The notes under the pieces: model-generated
What the model saw: the letters and a program-made list of their open reading frames with translations, nothing else
What the model was told of the DNA's origin: nothing
Database searches by the model: none
Program-made: the position numbers and the translations under genes
Part shown: in pieces, positions 7,320-16,117 of the stretch
Numbering within the stretch: the stretch's first letter is position 1
How the letters are laid out: every line of letters starts with the position of its first letter
IMG/VR virus record: IMGVR_UViG_3300036806_000173
Span: 1-42,250 of that record
Length of the DNA: 42,250 nucleotides
Origin: a virus
Reading direction: 5' to 3' (one strand)

Positions 7320-8690
7320 TTAGAAGCCGCTCGGGAGCGCGAGGGTATCGATGTAAGCCCCGCCGCGCGGTTTGTTGTTCGCGAGTTGCAAGCCGGTGAC
7401 GAAGTAGAACGCGCTGGTTGGCGCGACGCCTCCGTCTGAGCCGTAGAGCGGGAACACCGTCACTCCGTCGACGTCATAGAGCGCCGCGGGCTTCGTCTCG
7501 ATGCGGAACCAGTATTTCAGCGAGAGGAAGTCGAGGCGCGACGGCCGCGATTTGATGTTCGCGATCACTTCATGGCCGGCGATGGTCTTGATCCGATTCC
7601 GCTTCAGGTAATCCATGCGGGTATCGGATCCCTTGCCGGCGCCTTCCTGGGGAACGAAGGCCGTCGCGACTCCGGAAGTCGTGAACAGGCCGAGCGATTC
7701 CCAGGCCGTGATTTGGTCGACGTTGCAGGTGAGGACGAATTCGTCCATTTCCTCGGCGTCGATTCCGTTCGCGCGCTGCACGAGGGATTCGAGCAGCATA
7801 ACCATTTGCGGAGTGAGCGCGTCGCTCGCGCCGTTCACATACTCGGCGTTGAGCACGCCGGGATACGTGGTGCGCGGGATCCCGAACCACGTTCCCGTTG
7901 AGCTGTACACATTGATCGCCGGCACGCCGTTGAGCGACGCCGCGATCGTTGCGCTGGTGTAGCGATCGGGAGCATAGCTTCCGGTCGCGTCGCCCGAAGC
8001 GCCGCTCACGATCAGGACGTCGCCCGCCGTGGTGCCCTGCGGATAGAAATAGCCGCCGATCGCGATGGTGTAAACGATGTTGTTCGCGAGATCGGCTGTC
8101 AGGATTTGGATACTGCCGCGGTTGGTTCCACCGATCGAGGAAAGCACCTGGTAGAGCGAGCCGGCGCGCAGGTTATTCGCATTCGACACCTGCAGGTAAT
8201 TTTGCGCGTTCGAGGCGGACGGTGTGACGGTGACAGTCGCGATGTCGCCGGCGCCGGAGCTCGACGCGCACAGGCCGTCGAGGTTCGTGCGGAACTCGCG
8301 CAAGTTCGTCTTGAATTCTTCCTTGAACACGTTGACGAGCGCTTTTTCCTCGCCGTCGGTCGCCCACTCGGCCTCCTTCGTCACTTGGCACGATTGCACG
8401 AAGTAAACCGGAGTTGCGACGCCTTCGTCGTACACCGAGCCTCCGCCGACTCCCATCGAGTCGCCGGTGCCGTCGGGCACGAATTGCGCGAAGGGCGCGC
8501 CCGGCTGAACGAGCAGCGGGATGCGGCACAAGCGCGCGGAAACCTTGAGATCGTTCCGGACAGGGATGCGCGTCAGGAAAATATCGTCCTGGTTGAACTG
8601 CGCGTAGACGTTGTCTTTGAGCTTTTCCATTTCCACGCCGATTGCGGCCGCGGAATTCAGGGGAGTACTGGAATCAAGAGCGCCGGCCAT
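7320..8690 (-). CDS. Major capsid protein (HK97 fold, N4/phiKMV-like type)
   Basis: A 456-residue protein. A charged helical N-arm (VEMEKLKDNVYAQFNQDDIF) is followed by a beta-rich body and a spine-helix region (EEMDEFVLTCNVDQITAWE). The C-terminus has the strand pattern DFLSLKYWFRIETKPAALYDV, typical of HK97-fold capsid proteins; I count this as inference from style, length and position. The ATG at 8690 is preferred over a GTG six bases earlier because GAGGT lies six bases upstream of it. A 143-base leader with the CCGTTCTATTC element and a hairpin precedes it, and a strong hairpin follows. It is the probable client of the phage chaperonin. Confidence 0.7.
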   Translation of the reverse strand: MAGALDSSTPLNSAAAIGVEMEKLKDNVYAQFNQDDIFLTRIPVRNDLKVSARLCRIPLLVQPGAPFAQFVPDGTGDSMGVGGGSVYDEGVATPVYFVQSCQVTKEAEWATDGEEKALVNVFKEEFKTNLREFRTNLDGLCASSSGAGDIATVTVTPSASNAQNYLQVSNANNLRAGSLYQVLSSIGGTNRGSIQILTADLANNIVYTIAIGGYFYPQGTTAGDVLIVSGASGDATGSYAPDRYTSATIAASLNGVPAINVYSSTGTWFGIPRTTYPGVLNAEYVNGASDALTPQMVMLLESLVQRANGIDAEEMDEFVLTCNVDQITAWESLGLFTTSGVATAFVPQEGAGKGSDTRMDYLKRNRIKTIAGHEVIANIKSRPSRLDFLSLKYWFRIETKPAALYDVDGVTVFPLYGSDGGVAPTSAFYFVTGLQLANNKPRGGAYIDTLALPSGF

Positions 8691-8760
8691 AAACACACCT
8701 CACATGAGATTGAATTTCGCTCATCTGAGATCGACCGTGCTCTGGTTTGCCGGTGAGGGC

Positions 8761-8776
8761 TCGGGACAGTTCCCGA
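8761..8776 (-). promoter_or_regulatory. Leader hairpin of the capsid mRNA
   Basis: TCGGGA and TCCCGA form a 6-bp stem with a 4-base loop in the untranslated leader of the capsid gene, about 30 bases downstream of the CCGTTCTATTC element. It could stabilise the 5' end of the mRNA. Nothing else recognisable lies in 8691-8833 except the ribosome binding site. Confidence 0.4.
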
Positions 8777-8807
8777 AGTTGGTCAATCGCGGAATCGCTT
8801 ACAGGGG

Positions 8808-8818
8808 GAATAGAACGG
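8808..8818 (-). promoter_or_regulatory. CCGTTCTATTC element, copy 4 (capsid)
   Basis: Exact copy between the tail-fibre stop (8834) and the capsid start (8690). It is the only promoter-like sequence in this gap and precedes the gene expected to be the most highly expressed, which is the best positional support for a late-promoter role. Confidence 0.6.
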
Positions 8819-8833
8819 AGGGCACCGATCGCC

Positions 8834-9688
8834 CTATGTTTTCTGGCAGAAAATCACTTTGACATAAGCCGGCCGGTTGTCGAACTGGTTCAGCGTCCCG
8901 GTGACGCTCGAACTTCCGTTTGTGCCGTTTGCGGTGAGCGTATGCGTATGTCCCGAAAGCGCCGACCCGCTGAATGTCGGTGTTGAATTTGTGGGTACTC
9001 CCGCAGGCCAGGCCACGGTGCCCGCCGGGGTAAATGCAGCCGTGCCGTTTGTTCCCGCAGGCGTGATGGACGCCACTCCGCCAGCCGGATTCGCGGTGGT
9101 GGCTGTAATTGAATCGCCCGACGTTGGCGCTCTGGCCGATCCACCCGTCGCCGTACTCGTCATTATGTGCGTGCCCGTTGTGGCTGCGGTCGTGCTGCCC
9201 TGCACTAGCGATGTGACTGTTACCGTATGCGTGTGATTGATGACGGAAGAAAAAGGCGTGCCGGTAAAAGTTTCCGCCGGCACGGTGCCCGCATTGCCGG
9301 TGAATGTTGGAACGCCAACAGGCCAACTAACCGCGGGTGCCGTGACTGTGCCCGCAGGAGTGCCGCCGCTGACACTGGAACTGGTCGCGCTCGAACCTGT
9401 GAATGTCTGAGCGGCCGCCGTCAAACTTGCCACGGTGGGCGTGATCGCATTCGCTCCGCCCGTTCCGCCCACATCCCCATGTGCTGCAAGAGTACCTTCG
9501 GGCATCGCGCCATCTAGAGCCGTTATTTCTCCGAATCCGGTTGGACACCCACCAGAAACAACGATAACCGTCATTCCTGCGGGAAAGTTCCAGGCTGTTT
9601 GTGCGGCCACACTTCGCGTAGGGAGATCCACTGTGCCCACAATTAGCAGCGCTCCAAGCATCCCGGAAAGAAAAGATTTTAGGTTCAC
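8834..9688 (-). CDS. Tail fibre-like protein with Sec signal peptide
   Basis: A 284-residue protein. Residues 1-29 look like a Sec signal peptide: a basic start (MNLKSF), a hydrophobic core (GMLGALLIVG) and a SVAAQ cleavage-type end. The body is low in charge and rich in Thr, Gly and Pro, with HTHT motifs. It ends GTLNQFDNRPAYVKVIFCQKT, cited as its last segment, which resembles the C-terminus of short tail-fibre/collar proteins (DNRP-Y-KVIFC). The GTG start overlaps the tailspike stop as GTGA. The signal peptide is unusual for a virion fibre, which is normally assembled in the cytoplasm. Confidence 0.7.
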   Translation of the reverse strand: MNLKSFLSGMLGALLIVGTVDLPTRSVAAQTAWNFPAGMTVIVVSGGCPTGFGEITALDGAMPEGTLAAHGDVGGTGGANAITPTVASLTAAAQTFTGSSATSSSVSGGTPAGTVTAPAVSWPVGVPTFTGNAGTVPAETFTGTPFSSVINHTHTVTVTSLVQGSTTAATTGTHIMTSTATGGSARAPTSGDSITATTANPAGGVASITPAGTNGTAAFTPAGTVAWPAGVPTNSTPTFSGSALSGHTHTLTANGTNGSSSVTGTLNQFDNRPAYVKVIFCQKT

Positions 9689-12072
9689 TGTGCTTGCACC
9701 CGCGCGAAGATTTTATATTTCGGACTGTTGGCCGTCGTCGTCGCAAGACTCATTGCCGTGCCTGTGACGAATCGCACTGGAAAACTGAGAGATTGAATCG
9801 TGCCCGTCGTCGCTGTGCTGAAGAGCGCCCCCGTTTGTGTCTGCGCTCCGGTGTCGTCGTGGTAAGCGATGGAGACGGTCACTGTGCTAGTTGCGACGCC
9901 GGTCGAAACTTCCGTGTAGATCGTCACCAGGTACGATCCGGTAGGTTCCCCCACTCCAAGCAAGCTGGCATTGGTGTAGTTTCCGGTGATTTCCGCCGTG
10001 TGGGTATCCGCTCCGCGAATTGCCTGGTTTGCGCTCCAAGTTCCTGCTGTGTTGTAGACAGTAGCTCCGGGGCCGCTTCCGGCAACGGGAGTCGTTTCGG
10101 TGCAATCTGTACACCACACGCGAGAACCTGAATTTGCAGCGGGGAGAGTTGCGAACGTATAGCCGTCGCCTGGATAGACCGGGATGCCGTCATTTATGAT
10201 GACATCCTGCGTCCCCGGCGTGCCGCCAGTGGCAAAGAGTACCGTCGAAGCGATTCCTTCATTCCCGTAGAAGTAGTCGATCTGCGGCGCGACGGGGTAA
10301 TTTCGCAAGATGCACCGATTCGTGTTCCGGCACACGTTGTAATCGAAATGGTTTCCTTCCACTACGGCGGACGTGGTCACATCCATGAAGTAGCCGACGT
10401 CATCGGCATTTGCTTGACCGACAAGCTGGTTATTCCGCATCACGTTCCCATCGATCTGGCCCTGCAGCAATGCGGTGTCCAGGTGGATCCCGTAGTTGTC
10501 TCCCGTTGGAGTTTCTCCGCCACCCAGGCGAAGCACATTTTCCGAAATGTTGTTGCTCGCGCCGCTGAACCACACAGCCGCGATTCCCGCAACGCCAGTG
10601 GGCGTCACGGTGATTTCGTTGCTTGTGATCGTGGCAAAGTTCGTGACGAATTTAATCCCGCTGGCACTTGTGGCGCCGATATGGTTTCCGGTAATCGTGG
10701 TCGCCGCGCTGGTGCTGGAAATGGCCGGGCCGTGTGCACCACCGGCCGCCACGTTCGCATTCCCAGACATAACCAAATTTGCGCCGGTAGAGATGATTCC
10801 TGGATACCCATTGGCCTGATTGATTAACTGTGTATTTGAGACGTTCAGCAAAAACCCACTCGACCGGATTGCAGCAACGGTTCCGGTGTCGTAAATCACC
10901 CCACCTTTGATTAAGAGGCTTCCGGTGTTGTCGAGCGCAGGCCCGGTAGGTGTGATTGCGCCAAAATTGGTTGGATCGGACCACGATTCCACGTCGTCAT
11001 CAGTCACAAATGCGGTAGATGTATTCTTAAACGCCGAAACTCCCCATCCCCAAAAAGAATTGTTATTAAAGTAGTTCGCGCCGCCATCGTTGTCCAAATC
11101 ATCCGTGGCTTCGTTCAGGAAAAAGTTGTTTGCAACCGTCGCTTCGTAGGAATTTGCGTCCGCATTCAGCCCTGATCCGGTGAACCCCCCGGTCGCTCCG
11201 CCATTCAGCGTGATCCATTGAAACGACTGTCCAAAGGTACTTAGGATGAACTGGTACGGAAGATTCGCGCCCTTCGTAAACACGGTGCTTTGATTCTGGC
11301 ATCCCACGATCCCGCCGCCAGTGGTGTACAGGGCGGGACCATTCAACGTGACTGCTGCCGTCTGCGTGACTTGCTGGCCGCAAAATTTGAAAGTTACAGC
11401 CGTGCTAAGTGTTACGGCGGTTGAAAGCGTGAGCGCGCCCGTTAGATTGCTTCCATCGCAAACGCCTACACCTGCGGTTAGCTGCGCGGCGCAGTTGTTC
11501 ATTTTCGCGCCAAGATCGGCCCCTGCGATTCCGGCCATATCGAGAGTTACCGTCCCACCTGCGATGCTATTGGAAGCGGAGCCGTACGCTGATTGGCCCG
11601 CACTGATTGCACCTCCGATCGTTCCGGTCCCGCCGCCACCGCTGCCGCCTCCGCCTGGGCTCGTGAGGAATTGAATCGTCACGACGGAAGTTCCTGAAGT
11701 CGCCGTCGTGAAAACTTCGCAGACATTTGAATAAGCGACGGGCGCGACGCTCCAATTCCCATTTCCCGTTGTTGTCGTCACCGTTGAGCCGCCGGCGCTC
11801 GGCGTCACGGCCAGGGCCGACCACGTCGCGCCTTTGTTGGCGCTCGCGAAGAATGAGTTGGTGCCCGACCACGTTCCGGAGTTCGCGAATGCTACTGACG
11901 TCGGGGAATTTGTGGTGCTGTTAATCGAAAGGGAAATGGCCTTCGTCGAAAAAGAGCTTGTCGCGCTGCAGTCTGCGGAAGTTCCTGTTTCGGTGAGCGG
12001 GCCGGTAATGTTTTGGGCGTGCAGCGAAGCCGCACACAAAAGCAGAATTAGGATTCCGAGTGCTTTTTTCAT
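9685..12072 (-). CDS. Beta-helix tailspike-like protein with Sec signal peptide
   Basis: A 795-residue protein. It starts at ATG 12072 with MKKALGILILLLCAASLHAQ, a textbook signal peptide, four bases after the portal stop; longer reads to 12147 would run into portal coding. A Gly/Ser linker lies near residue 150. It is followed by a long repetitive region of short N-, G- and T-rich coils (GNANVAAGGAHGPAISSTSA, ATITSNEITVTPTG, NNISENVLRLGG) typical of right-handed parallel beta-helices in tailspikes and pectate-lyase-like enzymes. The C-terminal 130 residues look like a beta-sandwich. It probably binds or cuts surface polysaccharide. No catalytic residues can be assigned. Confidence 0.75.
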   Translation of the reverse strand: MKKALGILILLLCAASLHAQNITGPLTETGTSADCSATSSFSTKAISLSINSTTNSPTSVAFANSGTWSGTNSFFASANKGATWSALAVTPSAGGSTVTTTTGNGNWSVAPVAYSNVCEVFTTATSGTSVVTIQFLTSPGGGGSGGGGTGTIGGAISAGQSAYGSASNSIAGGTVTLDMAGIAGADLGAKMNNCAAQLTAGVGVCDGSNLTGALTLSTAVTLSTAVTFKFCGQQVTQTAAVTLNGPALYTTGGGIVGCQNQSTVFTKGANLPYQFILSTFGQSFQWITLNGGATGGFTGSGLNADANSYEATVANNFFLNEATDDLDNDGGANYFNNNSFWGWGVSAFKNTSTAFVTDDDVESWSDPTNFGAITPTGPALDNTGSLLIKGGVIYDTGTVAAIRSSGFLLNVSNTQLINQANGYPGIISTGANLVMSGNANVAAGGAHGPAISSTSAATTITGNHIGATSASGIKFVTNFATITSNEITVTPTGVAGIAAVWFSGASNNISENVLRLGGGETPTGDNYGIHLDTALLQGQIDGNVMRNNQLVGQANADDVGYFMDVTTSAVVEGNHFDYNVCRNTNRCILRNYPVAPQIDYFYGNEGIASTVLFATGGTPGTQDVIINDGIPVYPGDGYTFATLPAANSGSRVWCTDCTETTPVAGSGPGATVYNTAGTWSANQAIRGADTHTAEITGNYTNASLLGVGEPTGSYLVTIYTEVSTGVATSTVTVSIAYHDDTGAQTQTGALFSTATTGTIQSLSFPVRFVTGTAMSLATTTANSPKYKIFARVQAQ

Positions 12073-12076
12073 GATT

Positions 12077-14533
12077 TTACGCTCCCGCGTTTTGTTCCGG
12101 AGGCATGTGCTCGTCGGCAAGATTCGCCGCTTCATCGGCTGTGACATCGAGGCCGGCGCGCTTGGCGAGCTGGATCCGCCCGGAGGGCCCGAGATCTTTG
12201 AAATTGATCGACTCGCTCGGATCCTTCGGTTTATCGCCCTTCGACTTCGCCATCGCCTTCAGGCTTTCCACCTGCACGGCTTGCGCGGCGCTCGCTTGGG
12301 TTTCCTGGGCGATTGCGGCCTTGTGCTCGAGCAAATGCAGCCGCACGTTCAGGAATCCGCCAGGATTGTCGATTTTCGCTTGCTGGCCCGCCGCGGAGTT
12401 TACCCAATCGGTGCCCGCCTTCAGCTCGATCGCGTTGTTATCAAAATCCTTGTCGATCGGAATGGACGAGCGGAATAGCTTTTCCTTCGGAGGTTTCGGA
12501 GGTGCCGGCTTGCCGAGAGCGCGCGCAGCGAGCGATGCAATTAGGAACGCCGTTTCCACGTCCACATTTGGGATGGGCGCTTCCTCGAGAAGCTGCTTGA
12601 TTTCGGAGAGCTGCTTTTCGGTTTCATCGGCGCCGGGAACGACTAGACCAGGGATCGCGATGATGTCCTTCAGCACGACGGCGTTTTTCGGCTCGGCCAG
12701 GATCGCCGCGGCTCCGGCGTTGCCCGCCGTAGCTGCAGCCACGAGAACGTTATACGAATTTTGCCGATCTTCGTGCGTCCTGGGATAGCTTTCGTCGCCA
12801 TCCGGCACGCAATAGAAGTTCCCGTCGTGCAGATCCTCGAGGTCGATCGTGACTTCGAGCGATCCGGGCGAACTTACCGTGATTTTGCCGTCTTCGGCTT
12901 CGGATGCGCGGAAGTAGGCTCCAATGCGAATGAGCTGCTCGAGCGATTTCGCGTAGCCGGAGCGGAATGCCTTCCATGCGACGCCTTGCTGGCCACGGGA
13001 AGCGTCGCGCAGCGCGAGGATCCCACCTTTGGTTTCGTTGTTTGGATCCGCGTCGCCCAGGCCGGCGGGATAAATCCCGGTGAGAAATTGCGGGAACGCG
13101 CCGAAGAGTTTGTCGAGGAAGGTTTGCGCGGCTTGCGAGATCTCTGCCGTCGGCTCGCTGAAAAGCTTGTGATTGATGTCTTCGTCGGGCTCGAGCTCTC
13201 GCTTTGTCGACCAGCGCGCGCCCGGGCCCGCATGTTGCTTTGACATCGCCGCAAAATCGAAAAGGCCCTTGTCGCCGAACAGCGCCGGGATCGCCTTCAT
13301 GAAGCTTTCCATGTGAAGGTCGACCATATCGTTGACGCAATCTTGCACGGCCATGATCAGGTAGCCGGATGCCGGCGTCGATTGCCCGTCGCCCTGAATG
13401 GGGTGAATTACTTCCCAGTGATCATCCATCGACTCGTTGCGCGACTCGGCATACGTTTCTCCGATAAAGGCGACATACATCCCGTCGGGGAAATTGTCCT
13501 CGAAGAATTTGCGGTCGTCGGCATTATCGATCGCGGCGAAGAAACTAGGCCGCAACCATGTGCGCTGCCACGTCGGGAGCTGATAAACCGTATCGCCGGT
13601 CTGCGCGAGCAGCTTGATCCCTTGCGTCGTGGCAATGCGTGTCGTCCGGTCGAAGTTATATTCGCCGGGCCCGGGCTGGCCTCCGGAAATGTTCGCTGAA
13701 ATCCAGGGATACGTCGCCTTCGCGGAATTCAGATCGATCTCGAATGAGAGCTGGATGAAGGGAAAGTCTTCCCGATTCCGCATATTGATCGGGCGCTTGC
13801 ACTCGAGCACGCCGTATGCGTTGACCAGCTCGCCGCCCTTTGGCTGCCGCGGCTTTTTCTCCGGAGGCTCGCCGCCTTCGCCGAGGCCTTCGGGCGACTC
13901 TTCGACGTGTTCCTGATCCTCGTAGCCGAAGCGCGCGCCGTCGCACACCCATCGCGAATAGAGGCAAACCGGGCCATCGGTCCAGAAAAGACGCGCGACT
14001 TGTTGCGCGAGATCGTCGATATGGTTTTTGTACTCGATACGCCGCCTGAAGGCATCGGCCGAGCTCGCGATGCGATTCGCGTTCGGGCTTTCAGGATGCG
14101 CGGCGATGAATTTCACCGAAGGCGGAACGCCGACTTGCGTGATAAAGCCGCGGCCGAACGCCTGGTAAATGTTGAATCCGTAACTCAAAGAAATGTCGCC
14201 GGAATCGCTGTCCTCGCCAAATCCGCCGGCGCCCGGCTGATTCCAGATCGTGTTCGCCTCGTCGAAGTAGACGTCGAACATCGATCGCCAGTAAAAACGG
14301 CCTTCGCCGGCGCGCTTCACTTCCTCGATGCGCGCGAACATGTCGATCATCGCCACTTTTTGAACCAGACCGCGGGCAACTTCCTGGTAATGCGCGGGCA
14401 AGCGCTCATTGCGGAATCCGTATTCCGGCGTGCCGTCCTGGGCGATCAGCTCGCCAGGCGCAAATTTTTCGGGAACTTCCGGAAGGGAAGAGCTTTCTTT
14501 CGGCTCAATTTCGGGATGTAGGGTTTGAGGCAC
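12077..14533 (-). CDS. Portal protein
   Basis: An 818-residue protein, long for a portal but within the range of podovirus portals. The N-terminal half has the wing pattern with many aromatic and acidic segments (FYWRSMFDVYFDEANTIW), while the middle shows DDHWEVIHPIQGDGQSTPAS and a clear long helix (DCVNDMVDLHMESFMKAIPA). The stretch ETKGGILALRDASRGQQGVAWK followed by a helix with LEQLIRIGAYF corresponds to the stem and crown region seen in P22/N4-like portals. The C-terminus is disordered and helical. GTG start at 14533. Its place between the terminase genes and the capsid gene supports the call. Confidence 0.75.
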   Translation of the reverse strand: MPQTLHPEIEPKESSSLPEVPEKFAPGELIAQDGTPEYGFRNERLPAHYQEVARGLVQKVAMIDMFARIEEVKRAGEGRFYWRSMFDVYFDEANTIWNQPGAGGFGEDSDSGDISLSYGFNIYQAFGRGFITQVGVPPSVKFIAAHPESPNANRIASSADAFRRRIEYKNHIDDLAQQVARLFWTDGPVCLYSRWVCDGARFGYEDQEHVEESPEGLGEGGEPPEKKPRQPKGGELVNAYGVLECKRPINMRNREDFPFIQLSFEIDLNSAKATYPWISANISGGQPGPGEYNFDRTTRIATTQGIKLLAQTGDTVYQLPTWQRTWLRPSFFAAIDNADDRKFFEDNFPDGMYVAFIGETYAESRNESMDDHWEVIHPIQGDGQSTPASGYLIMAVQDCVNDMVDLHMESFMKAIPALFGDKGLFDFAAMSKQHAGPGARWSTKRELEPDEDINHKLFSEPTAEISQAAQTFLDKLFGAFPQFLTGIYPAGLGDADPNNETKGGILALRDASRGQQGVAWKAFRSGYAKSLEQLIRIGAYFRASEAEDGKITVSSPGSLEVTIDLEDLHDGNFYCVPDGDESYPRTHEDRQNSYNVLVAAATAGNAGAAAILAEPKNAVVLKDIIAIPGLVVPGADETEKQLSEIKQLLEEAPIPNVDVETAFLIASLAARALGKPAPPKPPKEKLFRSSIPIDKDFDNNAIELKAGTDWVNSAAGQQAKIDNPGGFLNVRLHLLEHKAAIAQETQASAAQAVQVESLKAMAKSKGDKPKDPSESINFKDLGPSGRIQLAKRAGLDVTADEAANLADEHMPPEQNAGA

Positions 14534-14545
14534 TCGGTCAGCGCC

Positions 14546-14974
14546 TCACAGTGCGGTAATTTTTCCGATCGCCGTGCAGGCTCCCGTCACAGCGGAAGCG
14601 TACAGGCGGAAAAAGCGGAAATTGGATGCGACGGTCTCAACAAATTCGGTCGTGCCGCTCGCTGTGTCGACCTGAACGTAATCTTCCTCGACATCGTCGA
14701 TCGCGCCCTGCAGCACCCAGGCGACGGCGCTCGGAGCTGTGCCGTACTTCACTTGCCAGGTGATTTGTCGTTGCGGGTAGCCGCGGTATCCGGTTTGCGG
14801 AGCGACCGAAACGGCGACCGACTTAAATCCGGAGGCGACGGCTTCATATTGCTCGTTCTGCAGCGCCGCGGGCCCGTCGGGGATCGCCTTGAAGCCGACG
14901 GCGTGCGCGTTCTGGCCGGGATAGATCGACTTCGACGGAGTTTCGTTGTTGTTTGCTTGCAGATAAGGCGGCAC
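14546..14974 (-). CDS. Putative virion structural protein (decoration or head protein)
   Basis: A 142-residue protein. The GTG at 14974 is chosen because AAGGAG lies seven bases upstream and it begins just after the upstream stop; a longer read would overlap a whole gene. The sequence is beta-rich with few charges (QITWQVKYGTAPSAVAWVLQG, SNFRFFRLYASAVTG) and resembles small head- or tail-surface proteins. It lies immediately upstream of the portal. No family is named. Confidence 0.6.
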   Translation of the reverse strand: MPPYLQANNNETPSKSIYPGQNAHAVGFKAIPDGPAALQNEQYEAVASGFKSVAVSVAPQTGYRGYPQRQITWQVKYGTAPSAVAWVLQGAIDDVEEDYVQVDTASGTTEFVETVASNFRFFRLYASAVTGACTAIGKITAL

Positions 14975-14987
14975 GCTTCGCTCCTTA

Positions 14988-15251
14988 CTAAACTGCCAAT
15001 TCGCCGTATACCGGATCAATGGCAACACTGCAGACGCCATGAGTTTTTTTGCCATCGGTGAAATTCGCGTGTCCTGATGCGGCGATCCGTACAACTCCAT
15101 TTCCGCCGACATTTTGAGAAAGGAGAATTTCGAGAGCAGGCTTTGCATCATCGAATTCCTGTTTCGATTGCCCAGTCAATCGCGAGCTTTCCGCGTTCAG
15201 CTTTTCGATGATCTTGTCAGGCTTGCCGACGTACTGAATGCTCCAACTCAT
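14988..15251 (-). CDS. Small hypothetical protein
   Basis: An 87-residue protein that starts MSWSIQYVGKPDKIIEKLN, with a helix containing SRLTGQSKQEFDDAKPALEILL and a beta hairpin with VVRIAASGHANF. Its start overlaps the previous gene by 35 bases. The alpha/beta pattern is seen in many phage proteins of unknown function next to portal genes. No motif is recognised. Confidence 0.65.
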   Translation of the reverse strand: MSWSIQYVGKPDKIIEKLNAESSRLTGQSKQEFDDAKPALEILLSQNVGGNGVVRIAASGHANFTDGKKTHGVCSVAIDPVYGELAV

Positions 15252-15387
15252 GTTTTTTCTCAACTTTCTTTGGCAATTTCTTGCCCTTGCTCGCTTCGTC
15301 CCATTCGGAGACATTCACTCCGAGCTTTTCGAGCTCGGCCTTGTGCTCATGAAAATAAGCGGCCTGCGCCTTTGATTTGTACGGCAT
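15217..15387 (-). CDS. Small conserved phage protein (MPYKSKAQ type)
   Basis: A 56-residue basic protein read from the sequence: it begins MPYKSKAQAAYFHEHK and continues GVNVSEWDEASKGKKLPKK. This N-terminal pattern (MP-KSKAQ-AYFH, then VSEWD-ASKGKKLP) recurs in small phage proteins encoded beside structural genes; the function is unknown. The start overlaps the previous stop as TAATG (15387-15389) and the stop is at 15217. Confidence 0.7.
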   Translation of the reverse strand: MPYKSKAQAAYFHEHKAELEKLGVNVSEWDEASKGKKLPKKVEKKHELEHSVRRQA

Positions 15388-15842
15388 TACTCGCCGCCGT
15401 ATTCACCGAGGCCCATGTCCTGCAGGCCGCCCGCGCCTTCATTTTCAGAACCTTCTCCCGCGTCTGTTTTTCCCTCATCACCCCCCTCGCTATCACCTGC
15501 AGCGATCTTCATGTGTTCCGCGGCGTGCGCGACGGAGGGATGCCCTTTGGAAGTGTGCTCGTGGCCGTCTTCGTGAGTCGTTTTGACCGTGTGATGCGCG
15601 CCCTCTTGCTTCATTTCGGAGGTCGTTGCCGGGCCGTGCTCGGCGACGACGGAGTGAATGACTTCGTGGGATCCGGCCTCGCCGGCGTGATCGTGCATCG
15701 AGGTTTTGCCGCCGTCTTCGCCCTTCGGCGCGCTTGCGGCCTTGTCGGAGGAATCCTTCGCGGCTTTGTCCTGGGCCATGCGGTGACGAGCGAGGCCGCG
15801 GCCGACGCTCGACGTGCCCATGTGCTTCCCATTTATTTCCAC
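15387..15842 (-). CDS. Histidine- and Glu-rich, low-complexity protein
   Basis: A 151-residue hydrophilic protein with an unusual content of His, Glu, Gly, Ser and Lys (HDHAGEAGSHEVIHSVVAEHG, HHTVKTTHEDGHEHTSKGHP). It has no membrane helix or fold-like hydrophobic pattern, so it is probably disordered. Repeated His pairs could bind metal. It sits in the block of small genes between terminase and portal, where head-assembly accessory proteins are often found. The role is unknown. Confidence 0.65.
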   Translation of the reverse strand: MEINGKHMGTSSVGRGLARHRMAQDKAAKDSSDKAASAPKGEDGGKTSMHDHAGEAGSHEVIHSVVAEHGPATTSEMKQEGAHHTVKTTHEDGHEHTSKGHPSVAHAAEHMKIAAGDSEGGDEGKTDAGEGSENEGAGGLQDMGLGEYGGE

Positions 15843-15844
15843 GA

Positions 15845-16117
15845 TTACCCCTCCGATTCGGGTGTCGGCACCGATGCGACCGGTTTGTTTTCGAGTTCAG
15901 TGATGCGCGCTTCGAGTTCGCCGAATCGATCGTTCAAGCTGTCGAACTTATCGACCATTTCCTCGTGCATTTGCTGGAAATCATCCGAGATCTGTTTGGC
16001 GATTTTCTTCAGGCTCGCGCTCTTGAAATCTTCGGGAGAGAATTGCGGTTCCGGAGCTGCCGGAGGCGTTGCCGCTGGAATCTTGCGCCCCCTGGTATCG
16101 GTGATTCGGTCACTCAC
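15845..16117 (-). CDS. Small coiled-coil protein
   Basis: A 90-residue protein. After a Pro/Ala-rich N-terminal arm comes a helix with heptad-like spacing (FQQMHEEMVDKFDSLNDRFG, then ELEARITELENK). It overlaps the upstream gene by 8 bases. A copy of the CCGTTCTATTC element lies inside the upstream gene, 160 bases before this start. Likely an oligomeric accessory protein; function not recognised. Confidence 0.6.
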   Translation of the reverse strand: MSDRITDTRGRKIPAATPPAAPEPQFSPEDFKSASLKKIAKQISDDFQQMHEEMVDKFDSLNDRFGELEARITELENKPVASVPTPESEG

